In this document: positions 56,008 through 64,000 of the stretch, piece after piece | How the letters are laid out: each line of letters opens with the position of its first letter | Numbering within the stretch: position 1 is the stretch's first letter | Source: Gerris lacustris | Lineage: Eukaryota > Arthropoda > Insecta > Hemiptera > Gerridae | Assembly (NCBI GenBank): GCA_951217055.1 | Contig: OX578277.1 | Location: forward strand, 7,014,829-7,078,828 | Direction: 5' to 3' | Length of the DNA: 64,000 nt | The notes under the pieces: generated by a model | The model's input: the letters and a program-made list of their open reading frames with translations, nothing else | Told to the model about the DNA's origin: nothing | The model's database searches: none | Made by a program: the position numbers and the translations under genes

Positions 56008-57147
56008 CAGAGACCTTCAAATGCCTTTTTGCCATGGCGCCATTCTAAAATGCCACATTTTGCCTATTTTTTGCTAAAAAGCCACATTTTGCCGATTTTC
56101 GGTAAAATGCCACACTTTGTGCCACATTTTGCCTTTTTTTGGCCAAGTTCTGAGAAAAAAATAGAAATATTCTAAGGGGTTCGTTCTGCTACAACCTATA
56201 AAACCAGGTAAGATTAAGATACGCCCTTGCCGGGCAGGATTCCAAGGTGCTGAGGGTTCCCCAAGTGACGTGAGGGATTCCTATCTTAGGGTAGTGACTC
56301 ACTTCGTCATCCAAGCTACCAATGAGAATAGAATGCAACCTGCCACACGAGGTGGCGCCACCCACCGGGTAGCACTACCTGGTCGACCGTCCCACGGTCT
56401 AGCTGCCACCTGCAGGTGGCGCCACCCGGTCAGCCCAATGTTTTCAATTAAACCCGTCAGTCTCTGCCTCTCAGCCCCCACTCCTTCAATCAAATCTAGA
56501 GGAATTCAAATCAGGGGCTAACTGCATCCCTCATGTAAGTGTCTTTACTGGTCAAACTGTTCTTCAATATTCTAAGCAATTCGTTGAAAGCTCCACGCGA
56601 CATTCGGCAAAAATTGTTACTGTCCTCTTTGATACGGGGTACACTGTATGAAACAAACTAGTATTCTTTTTGTCTGAAATTATTCGATGAACCCAAAAAC
56701 GCCTTTTTTCCTTCTTCTTTCACAAACATAATGATATGCATGCACAATGCACAGCTCCATTTCTCGACTGCCCGAAAAAAGTAAAAACTCGGGTGGCACA
56801 AGACAGGTGTCGGAAGCAAGTGGCATCAACAAGGTGGCGCCACCTGGGTGGCGAAGTGTGTCACTACCCTAAGGATTAAGAGCCATTAGCTCTAGCCCAT
56901 CACTGGTCAATGTGGGTCATTGTAGGGTATTTAAGATACCTGTAAATGGTAATAAAGTAGTTAATATGACTCAAGTTGCACGATTTAATATCCCTTTTAC
57001 AATGGAAGGGGGGGGGGTTGGAAATTTGAAAAATAAATGCCACATTAGCTAAAATAAATGCCACATTTGGCCAAAATAAATGCCATATTGCCACACTTTT
57101 TAGTGCCACATTTCGTAAAAATAAATGCTACATTTTGAAGGTCTCTG
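56008..57147. mobile_element. hAT element with nested TIR element
   Basis: Ends CAGAGACCTTCAAATG and CATTTTGAAGGTCTCTG, perfect 8-bp duplication GTAATATC (56000-56007 and 57148-57155). Many TGCCACATTTTGCC words fill both subterminal regions, a usual place for transposase-binding repeats. No transposase. A TIR element is nested at 56289-56869. Confidence 0.9.
56289..56869. mobile_element. Nested 581-bp TIR element rich in GGTGGCGCCACC
   Basis: Ends GGGTAGTGACTCACTTCG and CGAAGTGTGTCACTACCC, with TA (or TTA/TAA) at the borders. The perfect 12-bp palindrome GGTGGCGCCACC occurs at about 56351, 56412 and 56833. It is far more GC-rich than its host. Open frames on both strands have no recognised domain. 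Confidence 0.75.
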
Positions 57148-57155
57148 GTAATATC

Positions 57156-57564
57156 ATATAAAGTTAGAGATCGTCTGTATTCCAAGAATATACCCGTTTT
57201 TAAATTTGAATTTCCCGCTTCAAGATTGTAATCGATTCTTAGGTTGAGAGAGAGAGGGGGGAGAATTGTCCTGTTTTCAAATCAGCTGTTTAGTTTACTT
57301 CATTTGTGATCTCCCGATAATAAAAAAAAAATAGAGTTTAATTTAACAGTTTATAGTCGATATTATGTCGACACAGAATTCAATTTTTACGATATTTTAA
57401 ATAGTTATTTTTCTTGTTAAAACCTACTGTGTTTTTAAATTTCCGTCGAGAAAATATGATTATTCGTTTTATCGGGAAGATAATATCAGTGTGAATTTAC
57501 ATAGACGTATCGGTGTTTTATGATTTTTTTTTTTGTTTTTAAGTCAGTGTTTTAGTAAATAATA
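57156..57564 (+). promoter_or_regulatory. Possible promoter and 5' UTR of candidate exon
   Basis: Sequence not matching any repeat in the window, with GAGAGAGAGAGGGG near 57246, ends just before an ATG. GAGA-type tracts occur at insect promoters. No TATA box or start site can be placed. Confidence 0.25.
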
Positions 57565-57636
57565 ATGCCGCCTTGTCCCAATATATACATGGGTTGCGAT
57601 TGCCTTTTGGAAAATCTGACGAATTGCGTCGATTTG
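57565..57636 (+). CDS. Candidate first coding exon of an unidentified gene
   Basis: ATG CCG opens 24 codons (MPPCPNIYMGCDCLLENL and onwards) that end in TTG|GTAAGA, a strong donor, in phase 0. Read through, a stop occurs 8 codons later. The region is unique in this window. I do not recognise the protein: it has four cysteines in the first 21 residues. No convincing second exon was found to 64000, so the rest may lie beyond the window. A chance open frame is possible. Confidence 0.35.
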
Positions 57637-58265
57637 GTAAGAAATAATGGAATTTTTTAAAGAAAAACATTAAAAGTATGGTTGGTATTGATAAATTCGT
57701 ATCTCGGAATTAATTTATTGGGTAAGGTCGTAAGGAAACAGATTACGTTGTTGGCATAGTTCCAATGTGTAGATGGGATTAGAGATAAACCATGCGTTTT
57801 ATTATCTATGGATTTTTAAAACATTTTATAACTATTTTTGGTATTTCAGTTTTAAGGGAACTTAAAGATCCTCGAGGTAGGATCATTCTCCGAGTGATTC
57901 AACATATTTATAAGATATAGAACTAAATTTGGGTTTCCACCAAGCCCAGAAAACAAAATCCTCTTTTTCTGTTTTGAAAAATACAAACTGTTATATAACA
58001 TTTTGGTAAAACTGCAGTTATCCAGCCATCTAGGAGAGGGTGTTAAAAAACTAGGGGAGGGGGCCTCAATTGAACATACTGTTTTGAAAAGGAAAATAAT
58101 CTCTTGTAGAGTTGGGACAACCGACTAGAAAAAACAACTCAATAAATAAGTCGATTCAGGAAAAAACAATCAACTGAAAACAGTTTCATAGCGGGAATAG
58201 GGTATACGAATAAAAATATAGAATGAGACTGAATCTGCAAGTCGAATGTTTTAATCGGATGTTTT
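57637..58265. other. Gene-free stretch, intron if 57565-57636 is real
   Basis: No coding seen. Confidence 0.35.
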
Positions 58266-58905
58266 TGTTATTTGTTATTGTTTTATTAATGGGTGTTTGA
58301 CGGCTAAGGTTATTAACACCCTGATCATGTTAGGGAACTAATTGTTCCCTCAAACCTAACTATATAGAAATGTTGATAACATTAAAACGTCCTAATAGCC
58401 CGTCTTACTTAAAAATTTATATTTCGTTGTAATAATCCGTGTTTTTAAGGTATAGTAAAACTTTTAATACTGTGTTGCTTTCATTTCCTAATAACTGTAT
58501 CATAGTCTCTGGTAAATTGTGGTGTTTTCGTAAAACTTCTAGCTGTGGGCAGTCTATAAGTAGGTGTGGAACAGTCAGAGTATGTCGTTACAATATCTAC
58601 ATATAGGGAGGACTCTTTCTCTAGTAAACAAATAACTGTGCGTTAGTCTGGTTTGGCCTATTCTAAGTCTACAAAGTACAGTCTCCTCATGTCTGTCAGA
58701 TCTGTAGCTTGTTGTCCAGTCTTCTATAATGGGTTTAATGTGCTTTAATTTTGCATTACTCTCTGTCCAATTAGTCTGCCAGGTTTGCTTTATACAAGTA
58801 GAAATATATGCGTGTATGTCTTTGGAAGTTACTAAAGTGTTGATTTTGCTACCCTGGATCACTGCAGTGTTAGCTAGCTCGTCTACTTTTTCTTTTTGTT
58901 TTTAA
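58266..58905 (-). mobile_element. 3' end of a Jockey-like non-LTR retrotransposon
   Basis: Contains the ORF2 tail described at 58417-58895, a ~130-base 3' UTR and an A-rich end (ATAAAACAATAACAAATAAC reversed near 58270). Truncated at the 5' side near 58905. No target duplication was found. Confidence 0.65.
58417..58895 (-). pseudogene. RNase H end and C-terminus of a Jockey-like ORF2
   Basis: Begins KEKVDELANTAVIQG (end of RNase H), then LCRLRIGQTRLTHSYL and PICRYCND, a C-terminal knuckle region. A one-base frameshift near 58576 breaks the frame, after which TVPHLLIDCPQLEVLRKH continues to a stop at 58417-58419. The reverse transcriptase is missing. Confidence 0.8.
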
Positions 58906-59404
58906 TTTAAGAGTGGTAGGGGAAGGGAACAACGGTGAAGGGCTCACAGCTGAGGAGGGGTGAGAAGGCGCATGGCACTCGTTATCTTGTTATACACGTC
59001 CGAATTACAACTAATACAAGTCCAAACTACAGACTGATATCAGTCCAATGAAAACTAGATATCCACAACCGAATGAATGAATATTTTAAAACAACCAATT
59101 AGTCGACTGTTTTCAATCGATTGGTTCCCAACGCTAATCTCTCAAATGTATGAATAATACAGATACAATCTCTCATACTTATATAAATCTTACAAATGTA
59201 CTGTTTTGATAAAGGGGTATATAATCTCTTAAGTGTAATGTATGTCAAGCAAAATTATGCGGCTAAGTGATTCTCACCCATTTGGATCTCTGCAGAATAG
59301 CCTGTGATTTTAAGAACCAGGTCTGTTTAGTTTACACCTGTTTCTTCTCTGACACAATTATATTGTTTATTTATTATTTAATTTTGCAATTCCTATAAAG
59401 TGGA
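58906..59404. other. Gene-free stretch
   Basis: No gene or element recognised. Confidence 0.4.
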
Positions 59405-59412
59405 ACCTAGAC

Positions 59413-59946
59413 TAGGGTGACCAAATCGTCTATTGGAAAAAACGGGACAGCTCATGTTCGGGACCCAATCCGGTGTGTATAGAATACCCCCAGGGTAAAG
59501 GGGAGGGGGGGGGGTCCGGTGACGGGCTAATAGGAGCTGCGGGTTGTCCGCTGTAATAAAATTCCGTTATATTACAAATACTTACTTACTTACTTATAAA
59601 TTTACTTAATTCTTTTCTAATACAAACTTGGAAATGTTACCACAGCCCATATTGAAATTGTATTGTACTTAAAGAATTACAGAAAGGGTCTCTACTTCCA
59701 TCCTGTTTCGTTCGACTGTCCACTGAATGTTCATGAGCGAAAATTTTCTTTCAGTATTGCCATTATGGGGAGGGATTGCCAACACAAATTGGCATATCTT
59801 AAAAATTATGCTCAAACAGAAAGGGTTTTTAGTACGCAACGTAAATACGGGACATTTAGGCGTCCCGGGAGTCTTTTTCGGGACACCGGGAATGTTCATG
59901 AAAAAACGGGACAATCCTGTTTTTTACGGGATGGTTGGTCACCCTA
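59413..59946 (-). mobile_element. 534-bp hAT element with transposase tail
   Basis: Ends TAGGGTGACCAA and TTGGTCACCCTA with an exact 8-bp duplication ACCTAGAC (59405-59412 and 59947-59954). ACGGGACA words repeat near both ends. It is a deletion derivative that keeps part of its transposase, which ties this MITE to its autonomous parent. Confidence 0.92.
59669..59788 (-). pseudogene. hAT transposase C-terminal dimerisation fragment
   Basis: About 39 residues, IPPHNGNTERKFSLMNIQW then ERNRMEVETLSVIL, match the conserved hAT dimerisation region (S..ER.FS....T..RNR). The DDE catalytic part is absent. Confidence 0.85.
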
Positions 59947-59954
59947 ACCTAGAC

Positions 59955-60194
59955 TAACTATCAGTCACAGGATAAAATACCTTCAATTGAAAAGACGCTG
60001 AAGCGAAAAAGGGGATTCATTTTTGTAGCTAAAACTAGCGTCCTTAATGTTGTAACGTTTGCAGAAAGCTTTGCAGTTGAATTTCGCTTCAGATGTAACA
60101 AGTTGCCGAATAATTTTCTTGTGTAAGCTATTTTTATTGATTTAATGATCTCCGGATCAGGGCTGTTACCTGTGATTTATCCATCATTACTCTA
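59955..60194. other. Short gene-free stretch
   Basis: Nothing recognised. Confidence 0.4.
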
Positions 60195-61250
60195 TAGAGA
60201 TGATTAGTGTGACGTCAAAAAAGCTTTCGAAATTTTAACTCAGAGTTTGTTATGTTCCTTTTTCTTATCACTTGTTATCAATCCCATATAATTCTAATGG
60301 CGTTTTTTTTAGTTAACTTTTATATAATTAATTACTAAATTATTACTGATTTCTAAGACTTTTTACCCTTTGAGCGTTAATATACTAAGTCTATTTTAAC
60401 GAGTGCAATAAGGAAACATTAAAAGTCTTTTATTTTAGTTGTTTAAAATGAGTACTTGTGTGAAGGGTCATATCAGCAAAACAGCTATTTTAGTTATTCA
60501 TTTTTATACTTGATTTTTCGTATTTCCTGGTGCCATACAAATTCACAGGGTGTGTTCGTGTTTATATTGTGTGTCCGAAAATAAATTTTTCTCAAGTTTT
60601 GAAACTCAATTAAGTATACTCAGGATACAGGACTTGTAGAAAGATAGTGATACTTAATCTGCCAGGTAATAAAAGATTATTTGCTAATAATATTTTGTTC
60701 CTGGTTACTTACAATGTGCATTATATTTCAACCCATGTTCGAACATAATATATACTATAAAATAGATCACTGACCAGCCTAGGAAAAAGACGTTGATGAT
60801 GAGACAATGACCAGACTGTTATTATTATTATTTATGTATTTTTTTGTTATATATAATAACGAGTATAATAAAATAAGGTATGAGTTCGTCGCATATATAC
60901 TTGTTTAAAATTTTGAATAACAAAACTAATTGAATACATTAACTTAATATTACTTGGTACTCTGACATACTTTTTCGAAGAATATTTTTCTCCTCCGAAA
61001 AAAATCAAATATAGATGACATTTTTATTACGCTCGAGGAGGTGGAAGACACAATATACAAACTTTTTTTTTTTTTTTTTAGTTTATTGTTCACTTCAACT
61101 ACAAAGTTTTTTTTTTTGTTTTTATAAGTGTTGTTAAGAGAGATACAATTAGCATTTTGATTTAACATGATCGGGTGTTCACCCAGTGGTGGCACTCCGT
61201 AACATTATTATGCATATACATTGTTTAGATAGTGTACATTATAATTTTCT

Positions 61251-61910
61251 TCAGTTGATTCTTAGAAGATCTCTTGGCCATGTTCTTTTCAGTCTTCTGG
61301 GTGGGTTTGAAGGTATATGAGGTGAGGAAAGGGCGTGAACAAGAGGGTTGTTATGGGGTTCAAGTTTGTTGTGGAAATTTTTATATCTATCTTTAGCAAG
61401 ATCGCTCACAAAAGATACCTTTAGGTCTTTATGGATGATGATGTTTGGAACATAGAAAGGAAGATGGGACAGTTTTCCTAAGATTTTTGACTGTAGAGAC
61501 TGCAGACGGTGAAGATTTGAAGGTTTTGTAGAACCCCAGATTTCAATGCCATATGACCAGGTAGGCTTGAGAATTGAGTTGTAAATTTGTAGTCTATGTT
61601 TTAATGTGAGACGTGTGCGATGATCAAGAAGTCTTAGAAGTAGTTTGTAGCGTCTGTTGGTTTCAATTCGTTTCAATCGAGTGTGTGGATTCCACGTTAG
61701 CCTTTTGTCCAGATGTAGTCCAAGGTAACGAACAGTAGTGGCGGGTGGTATGATTTAGGTATACTGGTGGACAAAAACCATGGCGGAGGGTGAATGTGAC
61801 TTGTGTGCTTTTTTGTTCATTTATTTTGATTCTCCAACACCGGAACCATGGTTGGAGGAGTGAAAGGTGTTCTTGGAGCATATGGGAGGCTACTTGTGGA
61901 TCATTTTGGA
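61251..61910 (-). pseudogene. ORF2 tail of the Jockey-like element (main part)
   Basis: Starts at NDPQVASHMLQEHLSLLQ, continues KINEQKSTQVTFTLR, then breaks frame near 61670 and resumes RIETNRRYKLLLRLL, ILKPTWSYGIEIWGS and ends at PRDLLRIN. This is the reverse transcriptase thumb and C-terminal part typical of Jockey elements. Confidence 0.85.
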
Positions 61911-62015
61911 TTTCTCCCTTATTATACACCGTTTACACATCCGACATACCAAAACACCCATCCACTCTCCTTGCATCCTTTGCAGATGACAAAGCCATAC
62001 TAGCCACCCATAATG
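61911..62015 (+). pseudogene. Inverted RT motif segment of the same element
   Basis: SPLLYTVYTSDIPKHPSTLL followed by ASFADDKAILATHN, including the reverse transcriptase FADD motif. It precedes NDPQVAS in an intact element but here is on the opposite strand, as expected from twin priming. Confidence 0.85.
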
Positions 62016-62378
62016 AATATACAAACTAAAATAGAAAAACCATTTAAAAAAATGAACAATAAATAAGAACGGACGCGTAGGGTATCAATTTAATAGAACA
62101 CACTCACAATAATACTTATTTTAAACCACCAGAACGGCCATTTTTAATGTTTTCTTTTCTTACGTTGTTAAAATAGACTTAGTATAATATCATTCAAAGG
62201 GTGAAAAGTCTTAGAAATCAGTAATAATTTAATAATTAATTATTAAAAAAGTTATAAAAATTCCCTCTTTGGGATTGATATTGATAACAGGTGATAAGGA
62301 AAAGGAACACAACAAACCGAATCGAATAAATTTTCGAAAGCTTACGCCATCTTGTGACGTCATTACTAATCATCTCTA

Positions 62379-62818
62379 TACCCTAGTTGGGGGTAAGAAT
62401 AGAACATGCCGAGTCAAAGAAAGTGGTGTGCCCTCGGCAGGTGAGTCCTGATGGTCAAGCGCGAAAGATGTGAATTGGGAGATGGATAATTGAGGTTGCT
62501 CTATACTGTTTGAACTACTTATTATTATTGTCATTACATTTATTGTGCTTAATTTGCTTATCTTTGTTACATCTTCAAAGTAGGAACTTAATTCTGCACT
62601 AAACCAACAGCATCAGTTCTTAAACCAACTAATAATTCCTCTGTTCCATGATTAACTCTCCTCTTTAATGCACAACTGACAAGTTATCTTTTTACAGGTC
62701 TCATTAATTTAAAAATAAAGCTTCAGCTCATTATTAAGAAATCATCGTTAGGAATGACAAGGAGTTTCTAGAGAATGTCCGTTGATTCGAAATATATTGA
62801 AATACAGAGCAAACAATA
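62379..62818. other. Gene-free stretch
   Basis: CTCGGCAG|GTGAGTCC near 62440 is donor-like, but no exon is supported. Confidence 0.35.
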
Positions 62819-62826
62819 GTGATAAC

Positions 62827-63725
62827 TAGGGCTCGGATTGATATGCTCGATAAAATCTCCAGATATGCTTGAAAACCATATGTTTTATGCTCGAAAAGGC
62901 CCATTTTATGCTTTTAAATATGTTAAAAAAAACACCGTTTACAACTATTGAGAGGACAGTGTAACGAAAAAATCTACAACTTATATTTATATACTGAGCA
63001 TTATTTTCAAATTGCATGTATGGTACACTGCTATATCAACAAGTTTCAAGTATATGTATGAGAAGTTTTATGTACATGTTACAGTTTTAAAAGTTTATGT
63101 ACAAAATGTTCAGTATTAGGCGAGTTAATGAAGTAGATTGGTATTGGTCTGTACATCAAGATTTTTTCTATATTTTTCACTTTTAAGTGATTTCTTAAAT
63201 CGGCCAATAAAATCTGTTGACGTCAATTGACACGAGAGGTAAATACTTAACTAATGCTGCATCTTGTGCAGAGTAGATTTTTAGCCAGCTCGAACTCCAA
63301 CTTTTTTTCAGGGTTTTTCCAGTCTCTCTGGGCCACAAGTTGCTATTTTCGATAACTCCGTTTAGTGTATCTCCATCCCTCGAGATTCCAACTTTAGGAC
63401 GACCTTAGAAATGACGCTCACGTAGGCTTTTATGAAAGTTAAGCATGACATCACGTCCTTCATTTTAATAGCAGGCTGAGTTTTCGTGGAGGTCAGGGCC
63501 CGAATGGGGGGGATTGGAGAATTTGAATAAAATCAAACCATTTAGATGAAAAACCACAAGAATATGCATTTATATGCTTTTCTGAAAGCAGCTGTTTTAT
63601 GCATTTATATGCTCGATAAATTTAAATTCTGTTGGTCCCAGAGAGGTGAAAATACCACCAAAAGGCTTCTTTCAATGAGTACTATTCAGGAAAAAATATG
63701 CAAATATGCTCAAATCCGAGCCCTA
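62827..63725. mobile_element. 899-bp hAT element with ATATGC repeats
   Basis: Ends TAGGGCTCGGATTGATATGC and GCTCAAATCCGAGCCCTA with 8-bp target copies GTGATAAC (62819-62826) and GCGATAAC (63726-63733), one difference. ATATGCTCG and TATGCATTTATATGC words repeat toward both ends. No transposase recognised. Confidence 0.85.
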
Positions 63726-64000
63726 GCGATAACACTTTGTCTCTTTTGTTGCCAGTTGAAACGCTCTGTTCAATAAAACAATTCTGTTTGATAAGAAGCA
63801 AAACACATTTTTGTCTGTTTTTTTTTCTTCCGAGCTTATAGAAGGTAATGGAAGCTATATGATTGTTCCAAAGAATAAAACATTTTTGATCTCCTATTTA
63901 AAAAATTCCAAGACTGAAATCCGTTTCATCAGAGAACATCTTTAATTCTGTCGCTCAATTTTTGTGAGCCAACATATCTTAAAACCTACTCATCTTTATT
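63726..64000 (+). repeat. Family F start, running off the window
   Basis: From about 63815: TTCCGAGCTTATAGAAGGTAA and AAAATTCCAAGACTGAAATC match the left end of 13503-13960. Confidence 0.6.

Larger units (their letters stand above)
61064..62015 (-). mobile_element. Jockey-like retrotransposon with 5' inversion (twin priming)
   Basis: Perfect 12-bp target copies AATATACAAACT at 61052-61063 and 62016-62027. Poly(A) (T run 61063-61079), 3' UTR and ORF2 end run on the minus strand to about 61908. The remaining ~105 bases to 62015 are ORF2 sequence on the plus strand. The two parts meet within ORF2 with no coding loss visible. Copy 1 of the host element gives the empty site. Confidence 0.9.
60197..62376. 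mobile_element. Long-TIR TA element, copy 2, carrying a Jockey-like insertion
   Basis: Same family as 26218-27446, with ends GAGATGATTAGTGTGACGTC and GACGTCATTACTAATCATCTC, TA on both sides. Without the nested retrotransposon it is ~1.2 kb, agreeing with copy 1. Confidence 0.9.

Overview
The window reads as nuclear DNA of an arthropod, most likely an insect, with an AT-rich, transposon-saturated genome. The evidence is spliced gene structure (GT-AG introns, AATAAA signal), long (AT)n microsatellites, a 69-bp satellite, several cut-and-paste DNA transposon superfamilies (hAT, piggyBac, PIF/Harbinger, Tigger/pogo, TA-target palindromes, 8-9 bp TSD elements), insect-type non-LTR retrotransposon remnants (R1-like and Jockey-like) and Pol III-derived SINEs. 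No bacterial-style operons are present. The species cannot be named from the sequence alone.

Only one convincing host gene is present: a two-exon gene at 43114-45447 (+) encoding a ~490-aa helical, probably coiled-coil protein, possibly an augmin subunit 5 (HAUS5/Dgt5)-like protein. A second weak candidate is a first coding exon at 57565-57636 (+). Nearly everything else is repetitive.

Layout. 1-125: end of an inverted 69-bp satellite array. 1-9.7 kb: palindromic TA element copy 1, a two-copy TIR element (copy 1), a scrambled cluster of tRNA-like foldback elements and (AT)n. 9.7-17.9 kb: hAT MITE, 132-bp tandem array with YY1-like motifs, two copies of a ~0.7-0.8 kb repeat, and a tRNA-like foldback with a 9-bp TSD. 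17.9-25.7 kb: tandem tRNA-like pair, palindromic TA element copy 2, a 571-bp duplication split by a ~415-bp palindrome and (AT)n, and a Tigger-like MITE. 26.2-39.4 kb: a 1.23-kb long-TIR element, large foldbacks with GAGGCGAAGCC-type repeats, a 2.67-kb hAT with two nested elements, and a 1.13-kb near-perfect palindrome. 39.8-42.3 kb: ~36 copies of the 69-bp satellite with higher-order repeats. 42.7-45.5 kb: the gene. 45.5-57.1 kb: piggyBac-like, Harbinger-like and hAT elements, many nested with exact target-site duplications, plus a 5S/tRNA chimeric SINE. 57.1-64 kb: candidate exon, Jockey-like remnants (one with a 5' inversion typical of twin priming), and two more hAT elements.

The chief interest is how clearly insertion histories can be read, because several elements have an empty-site paralogue or an uninterrupted palindrome arm inside the same window. 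The strongest candidates for something undescribed are (i) the palindromic TA element that carries a 102-bp, frame-neutral cryptic exon with consensus splice sites in both arms, (ii) the 5S-rRNA/tRNA chimeric SINE, and (iii) the foldback transposon with tRNA-like sequences in its TIRs and covarying anticodon stems.
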